This document shows positions 55,918 to 64,000 of a stretch of DNA of 64,000 bases, one piece after another (within the stretch, counting starts at the first letter, position 1; every line of letters starts with the position of its first letter). The notes under the pieces were generated by a model. That model was not told the DNA's origin, did no database searches, and saw only the letters and a list, made by a program, of their open reading frames with translations. Where the stretch lies: assembly GCA_934630705.1 (NCBI GenBank), contig CAKTWP010000010.1, positions 1 to 64,000 of the forward strand, written 5' to 3'. Both the position numbers and the translations under genes were made by a program. Origin of the DNA: an uncultured Clostridia bacterium (GTDB lineage: Bacteria; Bacillota; Clostridia; Christensenellales; Aristaeellaceae).

Positions 55918-58095
55918 TTACGCGTTCAGCCGTCCCGCGCGCACCACGGGATGACGCAGGGTATAGCGCAGTCGATACGTATTCTCCCGGCTGGCCGTCC
56001 TGGTTTTCAGGATCAGCTCCACCGCCTCCGCATCCGGGATTTTCGGCAGCACACAATGAATGGCCGGGCCCTGCAGATTCGTGCGGGGCGCCACGGGATC
56101 CGTCTGCCACGTAAGCAGTTCCTTTTCCCAGTCGCCGATGCGCAGCACCGCCGTTACCTTGTCCTGAACCGTTTCATCGCTGTCATTCAGATACCACAGC
56201 TGCGCGTCGAATCCATCCCCGTCCTGCCAGGCAAAGTGCGGAATCCGGGCGCTGGCCAGCACGGGCCGCAGGGCGTTTTGCACTGCGAAATAGCCGGGCT
56301 TCTTCCGGAAGGGATAGGCAATGATGGAATTATTGCTGGCGGTAATCCAGGGCTCGTCATAGCACCAGTTGATGGCCAGAGAGCAATAGGGCCACTGACG
56401 GCGCGCTTCCTCAAAAATGGCCTGATAGCCGCTGGATTGCAGCCACTGGGTATCCCGCACCATTTCCGCAAGGGACTGGGGCTCGCCAAAGTACTGGCGC
56501 ACCATGCCCCGGCAAATCCATGCATCGTCATCCGGCCCCCACGCGCCGAACATATGATGGGTAAACCAGTTTTCCGTGGGCTGGAGCGGGAAAAGCTCCT
56601 CGGGCAGCACGATCTTTTGCAGCTGCTCCTCATCGGCCAGCGCCGGCACGCCAAACTCGGTGTACGCGGTGAAATGCTTCTTGGGGAAGGAGCAGAGCAC
56701 ATCCTCGCCGGTTTCCCGGTCCTGGAAGGTGTATCCCCCGTGGCCCATGCCGGTGGAAGGGGAGGTCATCAGGAAGGGCCGGGCGAAGTCCATTTCATAG
56801 CACAGCTTGTTCAGCAGCCGCAAAGCATGGCTCTGATCATCCATGCCGGACCAGCCGTTAAACAACTCATTGCCGCCGCACCACAGCGCCAGGCAGGCAT
56901 GGCTGCGCAGACGGCGAATCACCGCCGCGCCTTCCTGCTCCAGCACGGCCAGATAATGGGGCGTGCCCTCGTAATTATTGCAGGCCAGCATGAATTCCTG
57001 CCAGACCAGCAATCCCAGCTCATCGCACAGATCGTAGAACGCGGGCTTGTTGATTCCCGATCCGCCCCAGATGCGCAGGATATTCATATGTGCGTCCCGG
57101 GCGGCCTCCAGCAGCTCCTGATACCGTTCCTTCGTCACCCGGCCCAGGAACATCTCCGGGTTCACCCAGTTGGAGCCCTTGCCGAAAATTCTCCGGCCGT
57201 TAAGCTCAATGGTCACCGCGGCGGCATAGCGGGACTTGGGGAAGTCCGCGGGCTCGTTCATGGTGCCCTCATTGCGCACCAGCCGCAGGGTCTTGAAGCC
57301 GATCCGGCCCTGCTTGCAGTCATCCTCTGTTTCCGCCGTCCAGGTATACAGATAGGGTTCACCCTGACCATTGCACCACCACAGATGCACGTTCTCCAGC
57401 GTGCATTCGTTATCCGCGCCCTGATACACGATCTGTCCTTCCCGGTCAAAGAGGGTATAGGTCACAGGCGCATCACAATCCGTTTCAAAGCGAACGCGGG
57501 CCTGATTCCGGGTTTCGTTCAGGGTATAGAAGGGCTCGCAGCTGCGGATGAAGCCGGGGCCGCGGGTTTCGATATAGACCGGCATCCACAGCCCGGAAAT
57601 CAGCAGCCGGGGATTCCAATCCCAGCCATAGCAGAACGGCGGCTTGCAGCTCTGGTTGGCCGCCTGGCGATAGCCGGTGGTGTAGGGCCCGCCGCTCTGG
57701 GGATGGGGATGGATGATGAATTGCAGCAGGGAGCCGGGACGGGCCTTGTCCGTCACGTCCAACGCAACGGGAGTATACATGCCCTCCTGCTGGTGGAGCA
57801 GCACTCCGTCCAGACGAATATCAAAGCTGTAATCCACGCCCTCAGCCACCAGCATCACCCGCTGGCCCGCCGCCGCATCAAACTGCAGCGTGGTCTGATA
57901 TTCCCAATACCAGCTCTCCGTCTCCTCCAGCTGCTTCACCTGGGACGCATACATCAGCGCATCCAAATCCATGTCCAACTGATGCTTGGCATAATCGTAC
58001 TGGATGTTGCCCGGCACCTCTACCGGGAATCGGGGATAGCTTTCCTGACCGGCGGGATCAAAGCGGCCGCCCTGCCAAGTCTGTTCAAAGCGCAT
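55918..58095 (-). CDS. GH2 beta-mannosidase-type glycosidase
   Basis: A 725-residue cytoplasmic retaining glycosidase. N-terminal sugar-binding sandwich (1-170, with VEVPGNIQYD near 25-34 and SCKPPFCYGWDWNPRLL near 149-165), immunoglobulin-like domain, and TIM barrel with acid/base Glu410 in LWCGGNELFNGW and nucleophile Glu480 in YTEFGVPAL. The WGGSGIN and WCGGNE patterns point to beta-mannosidase rather than beta-galactosidase. Somewhat shorter at the C-terminus than the usual 800-plus residues. ATG at 58095 after AAGGAGG. Fourteen bases downstream of an RluA-type gene on the same strand. Confidence 0.9.
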   Translation of the reverse strand: MRFEQTWQGGRFDPAGQESYPRFPVEVPGNIQYDYAKHQLDMDLDALMYASQVKQLEETESWYWEYQTTLQFDAAAGQRVMLVAEGVDYSFDIRLDGVLLHQQEGMYTPVALDVTDKARPGSLLQFIIHPHPQSGGPYTTGYRQAANQSCKPPFCYGWDWNPRLLISGLWMPVYIETRGPGFIRSCEPFYTLNETRNQARVRFETDCDAPVTYTLFDREGQIVYQGADNECTLENVHLWWCNGQGEPYLYTWTAETEDDCKQGRIGFKTLRLVRNEGTMNEPADFPKSRYAAAVTIELNGRRIFGKGSNWVNPEMFLGRVTKERYQELLEAARDAHMNILRIWGGSGINKPAFYDLCDELGLLVWQEFMLACNNYEGTPHYLAVLEQEGAAVIRRLRSHACLALWCGGNELFNGWSGMDDQSHALRLLNKLCYEMDFARPFLMTSPSTGMGHGGYTFQDRETGEDVLCSFPKKHFTAYTEFGVPALADEEQLQKIVLPEELFPLQPTENWFTHHMFGAWGPDDDAWICRGMVRQYFGEPQSLAEMVRDTQWLQSSGYQAIFEEARRQWPYCSLAINWCYDEPWITASNNSIIAYPFRKKPGYFAVQNALRPVLASARIPHFAWQDGDGFDAQLWYLNDSDETVQDKVTAVLRIGDWEKELLTWQTDPVAPRTNLQGPAIHCVLPKIPDAEAVELILKTRTASRENTYRLRYTLRHPVVRAGRLNA

Positions 58096-58108
58096 AGGCT
58101 TTTCCTCC

Positions 58109-59032
58109 TTATGTGAATGGTTGAATGAACGTATCTTGCGCGTTTGCTTCCCGCTGCGCCGGGCGCATCAGCGCTGCCAGTGCCTCCGGCAGCGGGGATT
58201 CCAGGGCCACGCGCTGGCCCGTCAGGGGATGATCGAAGGCCAGAAAACAGGCATGCAGCGCAAACCGTCCCGGCAGCGCCGGGCATTCTCGGCCGTAGAG
58301 ATAATCCCCCACGATGGGGCAGCCCAGATGCCGCAGATGCACCCGGATCTGATGGGTGCGCCCGGTTTCCAGCCGCAGCCGCAGCACAGATCGCTCCGCA
58401 GTCTGCGCGACCAGCCGGTAACGGGTGACGGCCGGCTTCCCGTCGGACCGCACCGCCCGGCGCACGCCCTCCCCCGCCAGACCAATGGGCGCGTCGATCA
58501 CGCCGCTTTCCTGGGGCGGATGGCCTTCGCACACTGCCAGATATTCCCGGATGAATCCCGGCGAATGGAGCTGCCGCTGCAAAAGCTGCTGGGCATGGGC
58601 GTTCAGCGCCACGGCCATCAGCCCGCTGGTGCCCTTATCCAGCCGGTTCACCGGGCGAAACACAAAATCCGCCGGGCATCCCAGCGCCGCATACAGGGCG
58701 TTTTCCAGGGTGGGGCCGGCTTGGTGGCAGGAGGGCAGCGTAGGCAGGGGCGCAGGCTTTTCCGCGATCAGATAATCCCCGTCCTGCCAGGGAATGCTGA
58801 TAGGAATCGCCGCAGGAGCAGTTTTCTGCCCTGCGTCCTGCAGCCGCGCGGAAAGCACCTGTCCCTCTCGCAGCCGCTCATTGGCCCGGGCCGGCGCGCC
58901 GTCCACCCAAATGCCCCCCTGAAACTTCAGGCTGCTGAATTGCCCCTGAGACAGCCGCAGCGCCTTCAGCGCCAGCGATTTCACCGTGCGTCCGCTTTCC
59001 GCCGCCGTCACCATATGGCTGAGTTCCCGCAT
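58109..59032 (-). CDS. RluA-family pseudouridine synthase
   Basis: Converts uridine to pseudouridine in rRNA or tRNA. The 307-residue protein has an S4-like N-terminal region (about 12-62) and the catalytic domain with Asp132 in PVNRLDKGTSGL, RLETGRTHQIRVHL and the C-terminal LHACFLAFDHPLT block. The ATG at 59032 is chosen as GAAAGGAG precedes it; a longer frame upstream has no ribosome site. Target site cannot be told (RluC/RluD/YhcT type). Confidence 0.92.
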   Translation of the reverse strand: MRELSHMVTAAESGRTVKSLALKALRLSQGQFSSLKFQGGIWVDGAPARANERLREGQVLSARLQDAGQKTAPAAIPISIPWQDGDYLIAEKPAPLPTLPSCHQAGPTLENALYAALGCPADFVFRPVNRLDKGTSGLMAVALNAHAQQLLQRQLHSPGFIREYLAVCEGHPPQESGVIDAPIGLAGEGVRRAVRSDGKPAVTRYRLVAQTAERSVLRLRLETGRTHQIRVHLRHLGCPIVGDYLYGRECPALPGRFALHACFLAFDHPLTGQRVALESPLPEALAALMRPAQREANAQDTFIQPFT

Positions 59033-59175
59033 GGCCGCTCCTTTCTCCGTTTCGCCCCTTTCCGGAATCCGCGCTATGGTCGATTGCATGTTTCATCTGT
59101 ATGATAGCATAGATTTTACGGGATGAAAATCGGATATAATTGCTGAATGCATGTCATTTCTTGCTGTCAAAATAC

Positions 59176-59216
59176 AGAAAAAGCGCCTGCTATTTCAATT
59201 GTTTTCCAGCAGGCGC
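59176..59216 (-). terminator. terminator overlapping the end of the phosphatase gene
   Basis: GCGCCTGCT/AGCAGGCGC arms (59183-59191 with 59208-59216), reverse-strand tail of five T. The upstream arm lies inside the last codons of the phosphatase gene and the stop codon is in the loop. Confidence 0.7.
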
Positions 59217-60193
59217 CTGCGGAATGCATCCATTTCCCCGATGGTAATACCCGCTGCCTGCCAATACCGCTCTGCGCGAATCCGGGGCGGGCATTCCCGG
59301 GACGCAAAGCAATCCAGCGCCGCCATAAATCGCTGAAACTGCGCCGAATCCCGGCTGCGATCCCCCCAGATGGACAGGGACGTGAGCTCGTAATCCAGCA
59401 GCAGATGTTCCTCGCGCATACCCAGCAGCGCTCCCAGCAAATAGCACAGACAGCCCGTGCGATCCGCGCCGCCCCAGCAATGGACATAGACCGGAGCCAT
59501 TCCTTCATTTAAAAGAACGCGAAACACATCGCCATAGGCCTGCAGCTGGTCGGGCGCAGACAGATCCCCATAGGCACTGACGGGCAGATGCACCCAGCGC
59601 AGCTTTTTCTCATCCAGCGCCGGGCTTTGCGCCTCCGCGCGCAGATCCAGATCCGTTTTTACCCGCAATTGATGCAGCAGCGCGTTCGCGCCCCGGGAGG
59701 TAAGCTGCAAATGGCTGTCCAGCTCGGAGCCGCGATAGATCAGCCCCTGCCGGATGCGCCGGCCCGTTTCCGTGGGCCAGCCGCCCAGGTCGCGCACGTT
59801 GGTCGTTCCGTCCAGATGCATAAACCGCGGCGGCATATCCGCCGTTTCAAACCAGCCTTCCGCCCTGTCCCCTTCCCAGGAGACGGACCAGTTATACATT
59901 TCGCCAATCCGCAGGTTATACACGGTCAGCGTCGAGCCGGTTGTTTCAATCACCCGTTCCACCGCCCGGCAGCGCAGCGTCACCCGGCAGCGCCCCGCCG
60001 TGCCCTGCCAGGCAAGCTGTATCCCCGCACCCAGAGAATCATCCGTTTTCCTGGAACGGTTCAGATGCAGGAAGTCGATCGCATCCGCCTGGACGCTTTT
60101 CATCCGGCCTGCCCGGTCAATGAACGCCCGCTGGGCGTCCGTCAGCAGCGTCAGGCGCGCCCCCGTCGCCGGAGAAATCAGCGCAATCCCCAT
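59195..60193 (-). CDS. tyrosine/dual-specificity protein phosphatase-like protein
   Basis: 332 residues. An N-terminal fibronectin-III-like part (about 50-118) precedes a Tyr_phosphatase3-type domain with TNVRDLGGWP at 131-140, YRGSELD and the active loop HCWGGADRTG with Cys239 and Arg245. Such proteins dephosphorylate phosphotyrosine, phosphoinositide or nucleotide-like substrates; many are secreted, but this one has no signal peptide. ATG at 60193 after GGAAAGGGGAAGG. Single-gene unit between a promoter and a terminator. Confidence 0.88.
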   Translation of the reverse strand: MGIALISPATGARLTLLTDAQRAFIDRAGRMKSVQADAIDFLHLNRSRKTDDSLGAGIQLAWQGTAGRCRVTLRCRAVERVIETTGSTLTVYNLRIGEMYNWSVSWEGDRAEGWFETADMPPRFMHLDGTTNVRDLGGWPTETGRRIRQGLIYRGSELDSHLQLTSRGANALLHQLRVKTDLDLRAEAQSPALDEKKLRWVHLPVSAYGDLSAPDQLQAYGDVFRVLLNEGMAPVYVHCWGGADRTGCLCYLLGALLGMREEHLLLDYELTSLSIWGDRSRDSAQFQRFMAALDCFASRECPPRIRAERYWQAAGITIGEMDAFRRRLLENN

Positions 60194-60228
60194 CGTCCTT
60201 CCCCTTTCCAGCTGTCTTTTCCCGTTTC

Positions 60229-60257
60229 AGTGTAGCGGCCCCGGTCCGCGCTGTCAA
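60229..60257 (-). promoter_or_regulatory. promoter of phosphatase gene
   Basis: Reverse strand -35 TTGACA (60252-60257), 17-bp spacer, -10 TACACT (60229-60234). Confidence 0.8.
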
Positions 60258-60341
60258 GCAGGTTTTTCCTGTTTTTCTTTGCGTTTTGCCCATTTTTCTT
60301 TTGAATAAACTATGAATTCTTTGTGATTTTTGGTTGAACCA

Positions 60342-60370
60342 TTGACATTGTATGTTTTGGGATGTAAAAT
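60342..60370 (+). promoter_or_regulatory. promoter of AraC-mrnC-rlmB-sigH operon
   Basis: -35 TTGACA (60342-60347), 17-bp spacer, -10 TAAAAT (60365-60370), 34 bases before the first gene; divergent from the phosphatase promoter. Confidence 0.8.
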
Positions 60371-60403
60371 AAGCACTGTACTTCAATCATACGGAGGAAA
60401 TGA

Positions 60404-61282
60404 ATGATGGCAGAATCTCTGTTGTTTCAAGATACGCCAGAAGCTACGGATATGCCGGCGGTGCTGGTCGAAGGCTCGCACACGCCTGATGCGTTGGCCG
60501 GGGCCAGCGGCGTCTATATTGCCGCTTCCGGCTCGGCCATGCTGCAAAGCGGCTCTCATGCCCTGCGGGTATGCGATCATTGGCTGTGGCTGGCGGTGGA
60601 AGCCGGGGTGCTGGTGCTGGGCAACGACGATGCGTCCTTCCATCTGCGGGCGGGCGATTGCTGCATGCTCCCGCCGGGCACCCAGGGCGTGGTGCTGGAG
60701 GTTTCTCAGGAAGCCCGCATCCTGTGGATGATGGTGGGCGGCACGCTGTCGGGCGCGTTCCTGCAGCGGATGGGCGCGCTGCCGCATCGGATGATGAAGC
60801 AGGGCGCGCTGCCCTCCCAGCTGAATCTGGCCAAGCACATCGTGCAGGCCACGGTGCGCGTGGCCGCGGCCCAGGATGCGTCCAGCGCCCAGCTTCAGCA
60901 GCTGCTTTGGGCCATGCTGGCCTCCCATTCCGGCCAGCCCGTGGCTATGGATGCGGTGCTTTCCCACGAAATCGCCAAAGTGGTGGACGCCATGCGCAAG
61001 AATCAGTATAAGGATTCCTTCTCCCTGAGCGATATGGCCGCCCTGTCCCGGATGCCGGTGGAAACGTTCCGCAAGCGGTTTGTATCCGAGGTAGGCATGC
61101 CGCCCCAGAGCTATCAGCTCTTTTGCAAGATGGAGCGGGCCAAGGTGCTGCTCAAGGAAGGATGCACGGTTCGCCAGGCGGGCATCGAGGTGGGCATGAA
61201 CGACCCCTACCACTTCTCCAAGACCTTCAAAAATATCGTAGGCATGAGCCCCTCTGCTTACAGCAAAACGGCCCTCAAATGA
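60404..61282 (+). CDS. AraC-family transcriptional regulator with cupin-like N-terminus
   Basis: 292-residue cytoplasmic regulator: N-terminal sensing part (about 30-115) with the beta-rich pattern of AraC_binding cupins (FHLRAGDCCMLPPGTQ near 79-94), and a C-terminal double helix-turn-helix (about 190-290) ending VGMNDPYHFSKTFKNIVGMSPSAYSK. ATG at 60404 after GGAGGAAATGA; an ATG one codon later is equally possible. Its stop overlaps the mrnC region, making it the unexpected first gene of an RNA-processing and sigma-factor operon. Ligand unknown. Confidence 0.9.
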   Translation: MMAESLLFQDTPEATDMPAVLVEGSHTPDALAGASGVYIAASGSAMLQSGSHALRVCDHWLWLAVEAGVLVLGNDDASFHLRAGDCCMLPPGTQGVVLEVSQEARILWMMVGGTLSGAFLQRMGALPHRMMKQGALPSQLNLAKHIVQATVRVAAAQDASSAQLQQLLWAMLASHSGQPVAMDAVLSHEIAKVVDAMRKNQYKDSFSLSDMAALSRMPVETFRKRFVSEVGMPPQSYQLFCKMERAKVLLKEGCTVRQAGIEVGMNDPYHFSKTFKNIVGMSPSAYSKTALK

Positions 61283-61329
61283 CGGGGGAAGCGTCGCTTT
61301 CCCCCCGGCTCTCCCCTGAGGAGGCGCGG

Positions 61330-61716
61330 ATGCTTTCGCCCCTGCAGCTGGCCTTTGTGGGCGACAGCGTCCACGCCCTGTTGGTGCGTACCGCGCTGGC
61401 GGGCAGCAATCTCAAGGTTCGGGATATGCATACACAGGCCACAAGGGCGGTCAACGCCGTGGCGCAAAGCAGGGCCCTGGCTGCACTGCTGCCATGCCTG
61501 ACGGCAGAGGAAATCGCCATTGTCAAGCGCGGCCGCAATGCCCATCCCCATCACAGCGCCCCCAAATCCGCCTCCACAGGCGAATATGCCGGAGCTACCG
61601 GCCTGGAGGCGCTGCTGGGGTATCTGTTTCTCATCGGGGATTTTGGCCGGCTTTTGCAGCTGGACGCTTGGATGCGCCAGCCCACGGCGGAGGCGGACGC
61701 CCCGGCCGCCGATTGA
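61330..61716 (+). CDS. mrnC: Mini-ribonuclease III
   Basis: Matures 23S rRNA by cutting the double-stranded stalk at its ends. The dimeric RNase III-like domain is short and lacks a dsRNA-binding domain: PLQLAFVGDSVHALLVRT with the catalytic Asp, KRGRNAHPHHSAPKSAS, and TGLEALLGYLFL with the second acidic residue. The usual YE after GDAV is HA here. The ATG at 61330 has AGGAGG five bases upstream; an ATG at 61279 that overlaps the AraC stop (ATGA) would add 17 residues and is a real alternative. Located just before rlmB as in other Firmicutes. Confidence 0.88.
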   Translation: MLSPLQLAFVGDSVHALLVRTALAGSNLKVRDMHTQATRAVNAVAQSRALAALLPCLTAEEIAIVKRGRNAHPHHSAPKSASTGEYAGATGLEALLGYLFLIGDFGRLLQLDAWMRQPTAEADAPAAD

Positions 61717-61733
61717 AAGGAGCAATTCAGCCC

Positions 61734-62879
61734 ATGGCTTTTTATAAAGATGTTAAGCCCAAGAAAATGACCCGTAATGATCATCTGCGCCAGGAAAGCA
61801 CCTGGGACGAGGAAGGCAGCCATTATCGCTCCGCCAAGCCCGGCCGCAAGCCTCAGGAGGACGCGGGCAAGGGCGGCTATCGCGGCGATAAGCCCGCCTA
61901 TGGCCGCAGGGAAAACAATGATTTCCGAGGCGGCAAGCCCGCTTACGGCAAACCTTCCTTTGACCGCAGAGATGAAAAAAACGCTTACGGCCACAAGGAA
62001 AACGGCGGCTATCAGCGCCATGACAAGCCCGCTTCCCAGAAGCCTGCTTTCCAGCGCAGCGATCGGCCCGCCTTTGATAAGCCTGCCCCCGCGCCCAAGC
62101 CCGCCGCACCCCGTTCGGAGCGGCCGGCGCAGCCCCGGGAGGACGCATATCAGCCGCCGGAAAACCTGCTGTCCGGCCGCAATCCCATCCGCGAAGCCAT
62201 CAAGAGCGGCCGGGATATTGAAAAGCTGCTGGTGGCCAAGGGCGATCTGTCTGGCACTGCCAGGGAAATTGTGGCCATGGCCCGGGAGCGGCATATCCCC
62301 GTGCAGATGGTGGAGCGCTCCCGGCTGGATGAAATCACCCGCAATCATCAGGGCATGCTGGCGTTTGCCTCCGCCTATCGGTATTATGATGTGGAGGACA
62401 TGCTGGCGGAAGCCGCGGAAAAGGGCGAAGCGCCCTTCCTGGTGGTGCTGGACGGCGTGACCGATCCCCAGAACCTGGGCGCCATTATCCGCACAGCCGC
62501 CTGCGTGGGCGCGCATGGGGTGATCGTGCCCGAGCGTCGGGCCGTGGGCCTGACGCCCTCCGCCGTAAAGGCCTCTGCAGGGGCCATTGAGACGGTGAAG
62601 GTAGCCCGGGTGACCAATCTGACCCGCACGCTGGAAATGCTCAAGGAAAAGGGTGTGTGGCTTTATGCCGCCGATATGGTGGGCGAGGATTACCGCAAGG
62701 TGTCCTTCGAAGGCCCCGTGGCGCTGATCATCGGCGCAGAAGGCGAGGGCGTGAGCCGGCTGGTGCTGGACGCCTGTGATTATCGGGTGAGCCTGCCCAT
62801 GAAGGGCGGCGTTGGGTCGCTGAACGCGTCGGTGGCCGCGGGTGTGATGATGTACGCCGCGTTCGCCTGCCGCGAATAA
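61734..62879 (+). CDS. rlmB: TrmH-family 23S rRNA 2'-O-methyltransferase (RlmB-like) with long basic N-terminal extension
   Basis: Methylates a guanosine ribose in 23S rRNA using S-adenosylmethionine. From residue 144 the protein has the SpoU substrate-binding domain (LLSGRNPIREAI) and the SPOUT knot with VLDGVTDPQNLGAIIRTA, VALIIGAEGEGVSRLV and GGVGSLNASVAAGVMMY. Residues 1-143 form a disordered, Arg/Lys/Gly/Pro/Tyr-rich extension with imperfect repeats (GGYRGDKPAYG, FRGGKPAYGKPSF), probably an RNA-binding tail. Total 381 residues against about 250 for plain RlmB. ATG at 61734 after AAAGGAG. Confidence 0.92.
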   Translation: MAFYKDVKPKKMTRNDHLRQESTWDEEGSHYRSAKPGRKPQEDAGKGGYRGDKPAYGRRENNDFRGGKPAYGKPSFDRRDEKNAYGHKENGGYQRHDKPASQKPAFQRSDRPAFDKPAPAPKPAAPRSERPAQPREDAYQPPENLLSGRNPIREAIKSGRDIEKLLVAKGDLSGTAREIVAMARERHIPVQMVERSRLDEITRNHQGMLAFASAYRYYDVEDMLAEAAEKGEAPFLVVLDGVTDPQNLGAIIRTAACVGAHGVIVPERRAVGLTPSAVKASAGAIETVKVARVTNLTRTLEMLKEKGVWLYAADMVGEDYRKVSFEGPVALIIGAEGEGVSRLVLDACDYRVSLPMKGGVGSLNASVAAGVMMYAAFACRE

Positions 62880-62902
62880 ATAACGAATCCCAGGAGGTGC
62901 GC

Positions 62903-63550
62903 ATGCCGGACGTTCCCATGACCGATGAACAGCGGGAAAACGAACGCTTCCAGTCCATGCCGGATGAAGAAGTGGTGGTATTGGCGCAGCAGGGGGATGG
63001 CCAGGCGTTGGCCTATCTGCTGAATAAATATAAGAATTTTGTGCGTTCCAAGGCGCGCAGCTATTTTCTCATCGGCGCGGATCATGAGGATATTGTGCAG
63101 GAGGGAATGATCGGCCTGTATAAGGCCATCCGGGATTTTCAGCCTGCCCGTCTGGCCTCCTTCCGCTCCTTTGCGGAGCTGTGCGTGAAACGCCAGATTA
63201 TCACGGCCATTAAGGCCGCCACCCGCCAGAAGCATGTGCCCCTGAACAGCTATGTTTCCCTGAATAAGCCCCTTTACGATGAAGAATCTGATCGGACGCT
63301 GCTGGACGTGATCGAAGGCCGGGTGACCAACCCGGAGGATCTGTACATCAGCCAGGAGGATCTGGCTCATATTCAGGCACAGATGGACGATCTGCTCTCC
63401 GATCTGGAGCGCCAGGTGCTGGATGCGTTCATGGATGGAAAAAGCTATCAGGAAATCGCGGATATGCTGGGACGCCATGTGAAATCCATTGATAACGCCC
63501 TGCAGCGGGTGAAGCGTAAGCTGGTCAAGTTTATGGAAGAAAATAAGTAA
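62903..63550 (+). CDS. sigH: RNA polymerase sigma-H factor (sporulation/transition state)
   Basis: 215-residue sigma-70-family factor. Region 2 carries YLLNKYKNFVRSKARSYFLIGADHEDIVQEGMIGLYKAIRDF (about 41-81, given in part), the typical SigH/Spo0H block; region 4 ends with SYQEIADMLGRHVKSIDNALQRVKRKL. It directs genes of the transition state and early sporulation. ATG at 62903 after AGGAGG. The position after mrnC-rlmB is conserved in Clostridia and Bacilli, although the small yacP-like gene often found between rlmB and sigH is missing here. Confidence 0.95.
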   Translation: MPDVPMTDEQRENERFQSMPDEEVVVLAQQGDGQALAYLLNKYKNFVRSKARSYFLIGADHEDIVQEGMIGLYKAIRDFQPARLASFRSFAELCVKRQIITAIKAATRQKHVPLNSYVSLNKPLYDEESDRTLLDVIEGRVTNPEDLYISQEDLAHIQAQMDDLLSDLERQVLDAFMDGKSYQEIADMLGRHVKSIDNALQRVKRKLVKFMEENK

Positions 63551-63570
63551 CGCAGCTCATCGGCTGCGAA

Positions 63571-63616
63571 AACCCGCCGTGTGTCCGATTGGAGGACACA
63601 CGGCGGGTTTTATTTG
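63571..63616 (+). terminator. terminator of sigH operon
   Basis: Perfect 16-bp stem (63571-63586 with 63594-63609), seven-base loop, then TTTATTT. Confidence 0.93.
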
Positions 63617-63910
63617 GCTTCATGCGGTAAAGGAGAGCGTTTTTTCTCTCTTGTGCGGCATAAGATGCCGATACACAAATGTACCATAACGGAATACCAT
63701 TTTGACAGCTGCGCTTTCATTTTTCTTCTCCAGCGCACTGCGCCGATGGCCCCTATAAGCGCTGCCATAAAGCGACACATATAAAGCCCTATGGGATATG
63801 GAGATGAAAAGCATCCATCATCTCGCTGAATATGACTATCGCAGCGCCATCTTTCTCTTTGGGTTGAATGTTCAGCGCCTGCGCCAATCCTGTTTTGCCG
63901 TTATGGATAC
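63617..63910. other. intergenic stretch, no confident gene
   Basis: A 41-codon reverse frame (63789-63914) overlaps the stop of the AraC fragment as ATGA but shows no recognisable protein pattern. Nothing else is identifiable. Confidence 0.4.
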
Positions 63911-64000
63911 TCATAATATGGTCTCATTGCCGATTTGTCCGCGAATTAAATGTCTATATTGACTGGAGGAAACCCCTTTCTTTTGTTTGAACACACGCTG
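63911..64000 (-). CDS. C-terminal end of an AraC-family regulator (cut by window edge)
   Basis: The last 29 codons read RVFKQKKGVSSSQYRHL and then a short tail to a stop at 63911. This is the ending of the second helix-turn-helix of AraC-type regulators (F-K-x-x-x-G-x-S-P-x-x-Y-R), with Ser in place of the usual Pro. The rest lies outside the window. Confidence 0.7.
   Translation of the reverse strand, partial: QRVFKQKKGVSSSQYRHLIRGQIGNETIL

Noticed and set aside
63789..63914. 41-codon reverse frame overlapping the AraC fragment stop as ATGA
   Set aside because: Overlap alone is weak evidence; no ribosome site and no recognisable motif.
1..64000. CRISPR array, tRNA or rRNA genes
   Set aside because: No evenly spaced direct repeats, no cloverleaf with CCA end and no rRNA-like blocks noticed on reading both strands; a tRNAscan or CRISPR finder run would settle it.

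Overview
The window looks like chromosome of a moderately GC-rich, low-pathogenicity-type Firmicute of class Clostridia, probably gut-associated. The support is indirect: strong AGGAGG ribosome sites at almost every gene, TTGACA/TATAAT promoters, HPr kinase, a SigH-type sigma factor next to mrnC and rlmB, a cotJABC spore-coat set, and many LplB/YtcP-type carbohydrate importers with YesM/YesN or membrane-anchored AraC regulators. I cannot name the genus from sequence alone.

Layout. 0-9 kb: end of an aldo/keto reductase, an eroded gene, a 2-hydroxyacid dehydrogenase, the core genes rpsB-tsf-pyrH, a decayed oxidoreductase, a VOC protein, a UMF1-type transporter, an isolated holin, an SH3 secreted protein, and an HPr-like protein without the active-site histidine. 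9-21 kb: a NUDIX gene, then a pectin (rhamnogalacturonan) utilisation cluster: binding protein, two permeases, a PL11-like propeller protein, a GH-A clan hydrolase, a GH105 unsaturated rhamnogalacturonyl hydrolase, and a divergent AraC-type sensor/regulator. 20.7-24.5 kb: a compact four-gene operon with a ZorA/MotA-like proton channel, a ZorB-like OmpA protein with a long coiled coil, a small anchored protein and a VanX-type D-Ala-D-Ala dipeptidase. This is the strongest candidate here for an undescribed envelope or defence system. 24.6-29.4 kb: CapA-like protein, hprK, ROK glucokinase and asnS, all forward.

29.7-48.6 kb is an importer-rich region: two complete reverse-strand permease-permease-binding-protein operons separated by a YesM/YesN two-component pair, then a divergent cluster in which a binding protein plus heparinase-like lyase face an AraC regulator plus two permeases. 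None of these importers has an ATPase gene here, so a shared MsmX-like ATPase elsewhere is implied. All four binding proteins have signal peptides without a recognisable lipobox. 48.8-53.4 kb: L,D-transpeptidase, cotJABC, a small conserved protein and an IS630-derived protein. 53.7-58.1 kb: GH42 beta-galactosidase and GH2 beta-mannosidase, convergent. 58.1-64 kb: RluA-type pseudouridine synthase, a tyrosine phosphatase, then a forward operon of AraC regulator, mrnC, rlmB and sigH, closed by a strong terminator; a further AraC-family gene enters from the right edge.

Working together, the importers deliver oligosaccharides that the non-secreted hydrolases (GH105, GH5-like, GH42, GH2, heparinase-like) would degrade in the cytoplasm; glucokinase and the HPr/HprK pair link this to central carbon control. 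Several intergenic hairpins stand out, including a roughly 64-bp palindromic repeat present twice (50849-50911 and 55743-55807).
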